NCBI GenBank assembly: GCA_023700785.1
Contig: JAMPYH010000029.1
Span: 1-14,601 of the forward strand
Origin: Candidatus Zixiibacteriota bacterium
GTDB taxonomy: Bacteria > Zixibacteria > MSB-5A5 > GN15 > FEB-12
Length of the DNA stretch: 14,601 bases
Direction: 5' to 3'
The translations under genes were made by a program, and so were the position numbers. The notes beneath the pieces were generated by a model that worked only from the letters and a program-made list of their open reading frames with translations, searched no databases and was not told where the DNA came from. Of the stretch, positions 7,439 to 13,875 are shown one piece after another. How positions within the stretch are numbered: the first letter of the stretch is position 1; each line of letters starts with the position of its first letter.

Positions 7439-7597
7439 GCCGCTGCATCCTGCACTACCGTAACAATATCGGCGGATTAGCCGGATGGTTTATGGCCGCG
7501 GCCGCGGTCTTCTTTCAGCAAACGGATACTTGCCTCAATCCGATGCCCTGTTTATTGTTACCGGATATTCGGGCAATGAGCGTAACCGGAGTTCCGT
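7439..7597. promoter_or_regulatory. Divergent promoter region with inverted repeat
   Basis: This 159-nt gap separates the diverging diguanylate cyclase and cstA genes, so promoters for both must lie here or within the genes. A 9-bp inverted repeat, GTAACAATA at 7460-7468 and TATTGTTAC at 7553-7561, is placed near both ends. Its right arm contains the proposed -10 box for cstA. A perfect 12-bp palindrome CCGCGGCCGCGG lies between, at 7496-7507. No regulator can be named from this. Confidence 0.45.
7530..7558 (+). promoter_or_regulatory. Candidate housekeeping-sigma promoter of cstA
   Basis: TTGCCT (7530-7535) and TATTGT (7553-7558) each match four of six consensus bases and are 17 nt apart, the preferred spacing. 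Transcription would start near 7565, leaving a leader of about 33 nt before the ATG at 7598 with GGAG 6 nt upstream of it. This is a consensus match only and was not tested against alternatives. Confidence 0.35.
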
Positions 7598-9304
7598 ATG
7601 CATCTGGTCCTTTTGGCGGTCGCGTTTTTGATCTTGCTGATGATGGCCTACCGCCTGTACGGCGGCTGGGTCTCGCGGCAGATGAACCTCGATGACCGGC
7701 GGGTCACCCCCGCGCACAAGGTCAACGACGGTATCGATTTTGTACCGACCAAAATGGTCTATCTTTTTCCCCAGCACTTTTCCGCCATCGCCGCCGCCGG
7801 CCCGATCGCCGGCCCCATTCTCGCCTGCCAGTCATTTGGCTGGCTCCCATGCCTGCTTTGGATCGGTCTGGGTGTCGTGCTCATTGGCGCGGTACATGAT
7901 TTTTCCTCACTCACCGCGTCGGTCAGGCATGGTGGCACTTCGATCGCCGACATCACCCGCAGCCTGATGGGTCCGCGCGCCGGCGTCGCCATCATGCTCT
8001 TCATCTGGATCACGCTGATCTATGTGACGGTCGCGTTCACCGCGATGACTTCCGCCAGTTTTGTCACCGCGCCTGACGAACTCAAGTCGGTTGTCGTCGA
8101 TTTTAACCCCGGCGGCGCGGTCGCCGCGGCCAGTATCATGTATCTGCTTCTGTCAGTCGTGATGGGTCTGGTCCAGCGTTTTCTGAGACCGCCGCTCTGG
8201 TTGCTGACGATCATCTTTGTCCCGGCCACACTCGGAGTCGTGTGGCTTGGTACTTCGCTCTCAACCCTGCTGACTTTCGATGCCCGCACCTGGGGATTGC
8301 TGATCCTTGCTTACTGCGCGGTCGCGTCGGTGGTGCCGGTTTGGGCGCTGCTCCAACCGCGCGGCTATCTCGGCGGATTCATTCTCTTTCTCGCGCTCGG
8401 ACTGGGCGTGATCGGGATCTTTTTCGGCGGGTACGAGATCAAACAGGAAGCGTTCAGGTCGTTTGACATCGGCGGCGCGACCGGTACGCTTTTTCCGTTT
8501 CTGTTCGTAACGATCGCCTGCGGCGCCTGCTCCGGTTTCCATGGTCTGGTCTGCTCGGGAACGACCTGCAAGCAGATCGACAAGGAGTCGCACATTCGAC
8601 CGGTTGGTTATGGCGCTATGCTGGCCGAAGGCTTTGTCGCGTTTATCTCACTGGTGACGATCATGATCGTCGCTTCGAGCGAGATCGCCGGCCTCAGCCC
8701 GGCGACCATTTACGGCAACGGTATCGGCAATTTCCTGACCCTGCTGATCGGCAAGGAAAATCTGCCGTTCGCGATCACGTTTGGCGCGATGGCCTTTTCG
8801 ACTTTCGTTTTCGACACGCTTGATGTCTGCACCCGCCTCGGGAGATATATACTGCAGGAGATATTCCACTGGCCCGGCAAGATCGGCGCGATCGCCGCGA
8901 CCTTGATCACTGTCGCGGTCCCCGTCTATTTTGTGGCCACTTCCCTCGATGTCGGCTGGCGCGCCTTCTGGACGCTCTTCGGGGCGTCTAATCAACTGCT
9001 TGCCGCCCTGACCTTACTCGCCATCTCGGTCTGGCTTTACAAAGCGCGCAAGCGGATCGCCTTCACGCTTCTGCCGATGTTGTTTGTACTGGTGATCACC
9101 CTCTGGGCGCTGGGGAAGCTGACCTATAATAATTTCACGGCGGAAAATATCACGACCGTGATGATCCTCAATGGCATCGCGTCGCTTTCGCTTATACTCC
9201 TGGCGGTCTATCTGGTGATCAAAGGCTTGATGGAGTCACGCAAACGCGGGGGAGCGGAATCTGATTTCACTCAACCGGAGCCTTCACAACATCCGGCGAA
9301 TTGA
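7598..9304 (+). CDS. cstA: CstA-family carbon starvation / pyruvate transporter
   Basis: The 568-residue protein is a polytopic membrane protein with the CstA signature near the N-terminus: HFSAIAAAGPIAGPILACQSFGWLP at about 60-83, followed by the conserved VHDFSSL segment and VRHGGTSIADI. More than a dozen hydrophobic segments follow to about residue 540, and the tail is short and hydrophilic. E. coli CstA and BtsT are about 700 residues, so this is the shorter form common in other phyla. CstA proteins import pyruvate and have also been linked to peptide uptake; the substrate here is inferred from family only. The ATG at 7598 has GGAG 6 nt upstream. The gene stands alone, diverging from the diguanylate cyclase, and no BtsS/BtsR-type two-component system is beside it. 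Its stop codon is 4 nt from that of the convergent gene. Confidence 0.92.
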   Translation: MHLVLLAVAFLILLMMAYRLYGGWVSRQMNLDDRRVTPAHKVNDGIDFVPTKMVYLFPQHFSAIAAAGPIAGPILACQSFGWLPCLLWIGLGVVLIGAVHDFSSLTASVRHGGTSIADITRSLMGPRAGVAIMLFIWITLIYVTVAFTAMTSASFVTAPDELKSVVVDFNPGGAVAAASIMYLLLSVVMGLVQRFLRPPLWLLTIIFVPATLGVVWLGTSLSTLLTFDARTWGLLILAYCAVASVVPVWALLQPRGYLGGFILFLALGLGVIGIFFGGYEIKQEAFRSFDIGGATGTLFPFLFVTIACGACSGFHGLVCSGTTCKQIDKESHIRPVGYGAMLAEGFVAFISLVTIMIVASSEIAGLSPATIYGNGIGNFLTLLIGKENLPFAITFGAMAFSTFVFDTLDVCTRLGRYILQEIFHWPGKIGAIAATLITVAVPVYFVATSLDVGWRAFWTLFGASNQLLAALTLLAISVWLYKARKRIAFTLLPMLFVLVITLWALGKLTYNNFTAENITTVMILNGIASLSLILLAVYLVIKGLMESRKRGGAESDFTQPEPSQHPAN

Positions 9305-9308
9305 CCTG

Positions 9309-9857
9309 TCAGCTTTCGCGAATTCTCCCGGCGATCAGCAATAGACCAGCGCCAAAGAGGAACGCCCCGAATCCAAGCTGCCCATAGACCGACCATGGCG
9401 CGGTGATCTTGAGCCGCGAGTCTGACGGATCATTCGGATTGAAATGGATCGTCACCGCTTTGCCGACCGGATACTCCGATGCCACCCCTTCCGCGGCGTC
9501 GCGCTTGGAGTTTCGTCCGCCAAAACTCGGCGGATCGAGACTGGTGCTGTCAGTGAAGACGATGGAATCAACGTGATATTGATAGACGATCTCCGGCCGA
9601 AACGCCCGCACGCCGATCACGCGAGAATCGATGATCGTCCCCTGGGTTTGAGTCCAGCCACGGAGCGCGACGTAATGCTCCAGCCGTTCTGTCTCCGCCA
9701 CAACCAGCCAGACGCCGATCAGCGAGATCAGGACCGCGCCGGCCAGAAGCCAGGCAGGAATGCGAAATGGGCGCTGTTTCCAGAGCAGACCAAACAGGGC
9801 GCCGACCGACCCGAACGCGGCGAGCATCACCAGACCTATCACCAGCGGTTGCTCCAT
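9309..9857 (-). CDS. DUF3592-like membrane protein
   Basis: The 182-residue protein has two N-terminal hydrophobic segments (about 5-24 and 34-54), a soluble domain of about 100 residues, and a C-terminal segment (about 158-178). The soluble part has the pattern of DUF3592: a W-x-x-x-x-G-T-I-I-D-S opening (68-78), a strand PEIVYQYHVDS, then YPVGKAVTIHFNPNDPSDSRL (129-149). The function of the family is not known. The ATG at 9857 has GGA 7 nt upstream and a promoter-like pair behind it. It converges on cstA with 4 nt between stop codons and diverges from the bactofilin-like gene, so it is probably a single-gene transcript. No enzymatic motif is visible. Confidence 0.75.
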   Translation of the reverse strand: MEQPLVIGLVMLAAFGSVGALFGLLWKQRPFRIPAWLLAGAVLISLIGVWLVVAETERLEHYVALRGWTQTQGTIIDSRVIGVRAFRPEIVYQYHVDSIVFTDSTSLDPPSFGGRNSKRDAAEGVASEYPVGKAVTIHFNPNDPSDSRLKITAPWSVYGQLGFGAFLFGAGLLLIAGRIRES

Positions 9858-9889
9858 CGATTATTCCGGTCTCCGTTTCATGGTGAACC

Positions 9890-9917
9890 AATATATTTGG
9901 GCGTTCGGCCCCGACAA
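9890..9917 (-). promoter_or_regulatory. Candidate promoter of the DUF3592-like gene
   Basis: On the minus strand TTGTCG (9917-9912) and TATATT (9895-9890) stand 16 nt apart, matching four and five of six consensus bases. Transcription would start near 9883, about 26 nt before the ATG at 9857. Consensus match only. Confidence 0.4.
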
Positions 9918-10011
9918 CCTTTTAGATTGCCTTTTTTGATGCGCCATAGCAACTTGTCCGGGTGCCTCCCGTAGAGAAAACTAAACGGAGCAGGTAACGA
10001 CAACCAACGCA

Positions 10012-11328
10012 ATGCAACGATCACGACTGACCCTCACCCTGATAGTCGCGATGACAGCCGCCTTGTTGGCGCTGTCCGGCTCGGTCATTGCCTCCACCTT
10101 CAAGAAATCCAACAATTACTCGGTTACCAATCTTGAGACGATCGACGACGACCTGTATGTCTGGGCCAATCGCCTCAACATGCAGGGGGTGGTGGTCGGC
10201 GACCTCTCGAGTTTCTCCTATCGCATAATCAACCAGGGGACAGTCACCGAGTCGGCCAATCTTTTTGGACGCGAGATAAGCCATGCCGGCAAAGTGGACG
10301 GCGCGTTTCGCGCGTTCGGCGAGATCGTCAAGATCGACGGATTTGTCGGACGCTCCGCGCTGTTATTCGGCCGCGAGATCACCATGACCAGCGGCGCGGT
10401 GATAGAGCGCGACCTGTCGCTGTTTGGCGCCGACGTTTGGCTTGAAGGCGCCGTCAAAGGAAACCTGAAAGCCCACGCCGACCGGATCGAACTCTCGGGC
10501 GTGATCGCCGGTGATGTCGAGATCAAAGCCGAGCAGATCACTATCGTCAAACCCGCGGTGATCCTGGGGAAACTGACCTACACCTCGACCAACGAAGCGC
10601 AGATCGACCTTGCCGATGGTGTCACTATTGTCGGAGGCGCAACCTGGCTGCTGCCTGAGGACAAAAAGGCGGAGGAGGAAGATGAAGACCGCTACACGTC
10701 GCTGGTTCTTCGCGTTTCCTCGCTCTTTGCCGCGTTCCTTTTCGGCATAATCGTCTTCAGGCTGTTCCGCCCCTACGCCGAAGAATCCTTCAAGCAACTG
10801 CGCACCCGCTTTTCGGTCGCGTTTGCCGCGGGACTCCTGGGGATAGCGTTGCTGGTCTTTTGCCTGATCGTCCTTGTCTTCGCCCTGGCGACCATGATCG
10901 CCGGCATGGTTGTGATCAACACCGAAGCCGCGCCGTTCGGAGCGTTGATCCTGATCTTCTCGCTCCTGATGCTGCCGATCACCAGTTTCCTTTCTATCAC
11001 CGGAGCGATCGTCCTCTACTCCGGCAAGATCGTCGTCGCCTTCCTCATCGGCTATCTGATAGTCGGGCGGATCAAGCAGACATCCCACCCGATGAGCAAA
11101 TCCGCGCTTTTTATCGGATTGCTGGCGGCCTATGCGCTCTTTATGATCCCCTATCTTGGACTCACTCTCTACGTGCTGATCTCAATCATTGGCGCCGGCG
11201 CGATCATCTTGGGGATCAAGCACTGCCGCAAACAGGTCATCGCTGATACTTCGACTGCCGCGATGCCGACAAATCCTCCCGCACCGACACCGCCCCCCGC
11301 CTTCCCGCCCGGCGACGGCGTCGCGTAA
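10012..11328 (+). CDS. Signal-peptide, bactofilin-like beta-helix protein with C-terminal TM domain
   Basis: The 438-residue protein has a signal peptide or anchor (about 1-28) and then, at about 40-210, repeated short strands with 'GxxxGD' and 'LFGxEI' turns (DLYVWANRL, SANLFGREI, SALLFGREI, DLSLFGADV, NLKAHADRI, DVEIKAEQI). This is the right-handed beta-helix pattern of bactofilins (polymer-forming cytoskeletal proteins). A charged linker (KKAEEEDEDR, 218-227) leads to about five or six hydrophobic segments (231-252, 268-302, 308-333, 336-353, 364-402). A proline-rich tail follows. Bactofilins are normally cytoplasmic; the signal peptide places this helix outside the inner membrane. The only usable start is the ATG at 10012, although GGAG is about 21 nt away, which is unusually far. 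Role unknown; an envelope scaffold is a guess. Confidence 0.75.
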   Translation: MQRSRLTLTLIVAMTAALLALSGSVIASTFKKSNNYSVTNLETIDDDLYVWANRLNMQGVVVGDLSSFSYRIINQGTVTESANLFGREISHAGKVDGAFRAFGEIVKIDGFVGRSALLFGREITMTSGAVIERDLSLFGADVWLEGAVKGNLKAHADRIELSGVIAGDVEIKAEQITIVKPAVILGKLTYTSTNEAQIDLADGVTIVGGATWLLPEDKKAEEEDEDRYTSLVLRVSSLFAAFLFGIIVFRLFRPYAEESFKQLRTRFSVAFAAGLLGIALLVFCLIVLVFALATMIAGMVVINTEAAPFGALILIFSLLMLPITSFLSITGAIVLYSGKIVVAFLIGYLIVGRIKQTSHPMSKSALFIGLLAAYALFMIPYLGLTLYVLISIIGAGAIILGIKHCRKQVIADTSTAAMPTNPPAPTPPPAFPPGDGVA

Positions 11329-11441
11329 GTATCGCATTTTTACATACTGCCATGAGATCGTAGGTCGGATTCCGAGCGGATCCAAAACCGCTGTGACGCC
11401 TTCCCAACCACCGTTTCAGGCGAGAAACCCGACAACATTCT
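11329..11441. other. Intergenic stretch with a decayed inverted repeat
   Basis: No gene is seen. GGATTCCG at 11367-11374 and CGGATCC at 11377-11383 form an imperfect inverted repeat (one base missing), resembling a decayed palindromic element. It lies directly before the point where similarity to a TMEM175-type protein begins, so the element may mark the breakpoint that removed the 5' half of that gene. A weak AGTAT/ATACT hairpin follows the upstream gene's stop, without the features of an intrinsic terminator. Confidence 0.4.
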
Positions 11442-11750
11442 CTGGGAACCGGCTGGCCGGGCGAAAATCACTCCGCTCCCTGGCCGACCGCGACTTACGG
11501 GTTCATTCTGCTCATGGCCGCTATCGCCTACACGCTGCTTCAGCGAGCTATCCTTTGTCAGCACGGCACAGGCTCGCGTTTGGCGAAGTCAATGGAGCAC
11601 GATCTGAAGGGGAAGTTGTCGATCGCGGCATACGCCGCCGCTATCCTCTGCGCGCAGATCGAGCAGTGGATCTCCGACGCGCTTTATATCTCTGTCGCCA
11701 CCGTCTGGTTCATACCGGACAAGCGGTTGCACGCCGCGGCGCGGGAATAA
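11442..11750 (+). pseudogene. 5'-truncated TMEM175/DUF1211-family channel remnant
   Basis: Reading in the frame that ends with TAA at 11748, residues from about LGTGWPGENHSAPWPTATYG onward, then LLMAAIAYTLLQRAI, LKGKLSIAAYAAAI and ALYISVATVWFIPDKR, follow the C-terminal half of bacterial TMEM175/DUF1211 proteins (potassium-channel family, about 200 residues). Only about 100 residues remain, and the N-terminal half with the first pore helices is absent in all frames. Similarity crosses the first internal ATG (11514) and continues upstream to about 11442 with no start codon, so a short 78-residue gene from that ATG would be a fragment. No ribosome site is seen. The remaining frame is open, so the truncation may be recent. 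The family call rests on remembered patterns. Confidence 0.6.
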
Positions 11751-11993
11751 GTGATCGGTCCCCAGAGCACCTGGTCCCTGCCCCCCCGAAAATTTATCAT
11801 CCTATCCACAAAATACAACTTGACAAACAAGGTGTATTATGTCCTTATTGTGTTAGCGTTCCTAACGAACATCGTAGGGGCCGCCAAAGCCGCGCTTGTT
11901 TGGTCCAGGACCGACATCGCCCGCGGTATCACCAGTCATTCATCGCATCGTTTTCGGTAGATCAAGGCGGTGCGCTCCGTATAGCACTGATCG

Positions 11994-12021
11994 CGGGAGT
12001 GGGCGATTGTACCCGCTCTCG
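11994..12021 (+). promoter_or_regulatory. 10-bp RNA hairpin in the leader of the respiratory operon
   Basis: CGGGAGTGGG (11994-12003) pairs along its full length with CCCGCTCTCG (12012-12021) if two G-U pairs are allowed, around the 8-nt loop CGATTGTA. The wobble pairs hold only in the plus-strand transcript, which fits a structure in the operon's leader. It ends 40 nt before the ATG at 12062. No T-run follows, so it is not a standard terminator. It may be a 5' stabiliser or a regulatory structure. Confidence 0.4.
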
Positions 12022-12051
12022 AACTGATTGATACACAGCGATAGTGTCCGT

Positions 12052-12056
12052 GGAGG
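12052..12056 (+). promoter_or_regulatory. Strong Shine-Dalgarno of the 49-residue gene
   Basis: GGAGG is followed by CCTTT and then ATG at 12062, an ideal 5-nt spacing. It is among the clearest ribosome sites in the window and is the main support for the short gene behind it. Confidence 0.65.
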
Positions 12057-12061
12057 CCTTT

Positions 12062-12211
12062 ATGGATGCTGCTTTAGGGTATGTGATTCCGCTGGTGATC
12101 GCGATCTTCGGGCTTGTCGTGATCCTGTTGGGCGCTCGCCTGATCTGCCGATCTGGGCGAAGCGACAGCCCGAGTGCGGACAAAGGAGCAGACTCGGACG
12201 ATCGTGCGTGA
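12062..12211 (+). CDS. Small single-TM protein, first gene of the Rieske/cytochrome b operon
   Basis: This 49-residue frame begins MDAALGYVIPLVIAIFGL and continues with one hydrophobic helix (about residues 7-29), a short basic stretch (R26, R30, R33), then a hydrophilic tail rich in D and S (34-49). The helix followed by basic residues predicts the N-terminus outside and the tail in the cytoplasm. It has an ideal GGAGG site and ends 48 nt before the Rieske gene on the same strand. I do not recognise the family. Its position and make-up suggest an accessory or assembly subunit of the bc-type complex, but that is inference. Confidence 0.6.
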   Translation: MDAALGYVIPLVIAIFGLVVILLGARLICRSGRSDSPSADKGADSDDRA

Positions 12212-12259
12212 TCGCGCTATTAGCGGGTAACTCGACAAATCGCAACTTGACGTAACCGC

Positions 12260-12748
12260 ATGGCTGAAGAAAAAAGTTCATCGACCAAAGCCAACTTCAG
12301 TAACGAAAAGGTGCCGCGCCGCTCATTTCTTGAGAAGTTCCTGGCGGCCGGGACTATGGCGCTTGTGGGCGCGGTTTTCTATCCAGTTGCTCGCTTCCTG
12401 GTTCCTCCCAAATCCGGCGAAGCAACAGTCACGCAGGTAAAACTGCCATTCACCCGGCGCGATGTCGAGGCCGAGTCACAAAAGGGGAAGACCTTCCGTT
12501 TCGGCAGGAAACTTGGCATCATCGTTCTCACCCCCTCCGGCGAATTGCGCGCCTTTTCCGCGACCTGCACCCATCTCGATTGCACAGTCCAGCATCGCCC
12601 CGATTTGGGCGTCCTCTGGTGTGCCTGTCACAATGGCCGTTATGATCTCTCCGGGAAAAACATCGCTGGGCCGCCGCCGCGGCCGCTGGATGCCTTCGTT
12701 GTCAACGAAGTAGGCGAAGAAATCTTTGTTTCAAGCGGGGTCGCCTGA
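12260..12748 (+). CDS. Rieske [2Fe-2S] protein of a cytochrome bc/b6f-type complex
   Basis: The 162-residue protein has a twin-arginine motif and hydrophobic anchor (PRRSFLEKFLAAGTMALVG, 19-37), so it should be exported folded by Tat and stay anchored by its N-terminal helix. The cluster-binding motifs are CTHLDC (103-108) and CACH (121-124): C103, H105, C121 and H124 bind the cluster, and C108 with C123 can form the usual disulphide. GPPPRPLDAF (137-146) matches the Pro loop region. It takes the first electron from quinol at the Qo site and passes it to the cytochrome c subunit. Such genes are called petA, petC or qcrA depending on the organism. The ATG at 12260 is the first in frame after a stop but has no clear ribosome site. 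Its stop overlaps the next start (TGATG, 1 nt). Confidence 0.95.
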   Translation: MAEEKSSSTKANFSNEKVPRRSFLEKFLAAGTMALVGAVFYPVARFLVPPKSGEATVTQVKLPFTRRDVEAESQKGKTFRFGRKLGIIVLTPSGELRAFSATCTHLDCTVQHRPDLGVLWCACHNGRYDLSGKNIAGPPPRPLDAFVVNEVGEEIFVSSGVA

Positions 12749-13875
12749 TGCCGGTTACCCAGCTCTCCGACAAGCCGCCATTCAAGGCGCGCGCGTTCGA
12801 TTGGCTGGATCATCGTTTTAAGATCCGTGATCTGACCGCCTACATGGGAAACAAGGTGGTGCCGCAACATGGCCATTCGATGTTTTACTACCTCGGCGGA
12901 CTCACCCTATTTCTCTTCCTGGTACAGGTCGCGACCGGCATCCTCCTGTTGATGTATTACCGTCCGGGGGCGGACTCCGCGTACGAATCGGTCAAATTCA
13001 TTATATCAAACGTTACCTTTGGCTGGTTGATCCGGTCGATCCATTCATGGTCGGCCAACCTGATGATCCTGGTTCTTTTCCTGCACATGTTCACCGTCTA
13101 TTTCACGCAAGCATATCGCAAACCTCGCGAGATGACCTGGCTGACCGGCATTGGGCTTTTGGGGCTTGCGCTCACTTTCGGTTTTTCCGGTTACCTGCTT
13201 CCGTGGAATGAACTCGCCTTCTTCGCGACTCGCGTTGGCACCGGCATGATCCGCGCCATCCCCGTCATCGGCGAATATCTTATGGTCGTCCTGCGCGGCG
13301 GCGAAGATGTTACCGGCGCGACCATCGGACGTTTCTTCGGACTCCATGTCGCTATCCTGCCGGCTCTGTTCAGTCTGCTGCTGACCATACACTTGCTGTT
13401 TGTTCAACGGCAAGGAATGAGCGAGCCGATCGAATGGAAGTCTTCCGGCGACACCCACAAGAAGTACATGAAGTTCTTCCCGAATTTTCTCTACCGCGAC
13501 CTGCTTGTTTGGTTGATCGCGCTAAATGTATTAGCGCTCCTGGCAGTGATCTTTCCGGATGGTGTCGGCGTGATCCACTGGCCGCTCGGGGAAAAAGCTG
13601 ACCCGTTCGCTCCTCCGCCGGCGGTGATCCGACCCGAATGGTACTTCATGTTCGCCTTTCTCACGCTGAAACTGATCCCGGCCAAAGTGCTTTTTCTGGA
13701 AGGCGAACAGTTTGGACTCCTGGTAATGGGGGTAGGCGGATTGATCTGGGCGCTGGTTCCGTTTTTGGATAAGAGCTCCCAGCGCGGCGAACGGTCGCGC
13801 GGATGGATGCTCTTTGGATTCGGCGCGCTTGGCTTTATTGTCATCATGACCATACTCGGGTATATCCTCGAATGA
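12748..13875 (+). CDS. Cytochrome b of a bc/b6f-type quinol-oxidising complex
   Basis: The 375-residue protein joins a cytochrome b6-like N-terminal part and a subunit IV-like C-terminal part in one chain, with about eight TM helices. Haem ligands are H99 and H113 on helix B and H200 and H215 on helix D. The second pair has 14 residues between them, the b6-type spacing, where mitochondrial-type cytochrome b has 13. PEWY at 296-299 is the Qo-site motif. The subunit carries low- and high-potential b haems and moves electrons across the inner membrane in the Q cycle. An N-terminal extension of about 45 residues precedes the first helix, with amphipathic stretches and basic residues. It overlaps the Rieske gene by 1 nt and the cytochrome c gene by 4 nt, which points to translational coupling. 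Confidence 0.95.
   Translation: MPVTQLSDKPPFKARAFDWLDHRFKIRDLTAYMGNKVVPQHGHSMFYYLGGLTLFLFLVQVATGILLLMYYRPGADSAYESVKFIISNVTFGWLIRSIHSWSANLMILVLFLHMFTVYFTQAYRKPREMTWLTGIGLLGLALTFGFSGYLLPWNELAFFATRVGTGMIRAIPVIGEYLMVVLRGGEDVTGATIGRFFGLHVAILPALFSLLLTIHLLFVQRQGMSEPIEWKSSGDTHKKYMKFFPNFLYRDLLVWLIALNVLALLAVIFPDGVGVIHWPLGEKADPFAPPPAVIRPEWYFMFAFLTLKLIPAKVLFLEGEQFGLLVMGVGGLIWALVPFLDKSSQRGERSRGWMLFGFGALGFIVIMTILGYILE

Larger units (their letters stand above)
11751..12061 (+). other. AT-richer leader region before the respiratory operon
   Basis: No convincing gene is present. The part from about 11790 to 11870 is clearly richer in A and T than its surroundings. It contains a perfect TTGACA at 11820-11825, without a good -10 at 17 nt (the best TATTGT is 20 nt away), and a small GTTAG/CTAAC hairpin at 11852-11866. 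A frame from 11820 would give a short hydrophobic peptide of 46 residues ending at 11960 but has no ribosome site and starts with TTG. The later part holds a strong RNA hairpin. Promoter and leader of the downstream operon probably lie here. Confidence 0.45.

Noticed and set aside
10363..11088. Minus-strand frame of 241 codons opposite the bactofilin-like gene
   Set aside because: Its extreme D/E/R/Q content is the mirror of the hydrophobic TM codons on the other strand; not a credible protein.
11327..11350. AGTAT...ATACT hairpin with T's in the loop after the bactofilin-like gene
   Set aside because: The stem is short and AT-rich and the T's are in the loop rather than after the stem, so it is not a standard intrinsic terminator.
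11820..11960. Short hydrophobic frame from TTG (MTNKVYYVLIVLAFL...)
   Set aside because: It has one TM-like stretch but no ribosome site, a rare start codon and lies in AT-rich leader sequence, which gives hydrophobic codons by chance. The larger frame from GTG at 11751 has no better support.
11189..12031. Plus-strand frame of 280 codons crossing the intergenic region after the bactofilin-like gene
   Set aside because: It starts inside the upstream gene in another frame, overlaps the TMEM175-like remnant in the wrong frame and gives arginine-rich sequence without motif.
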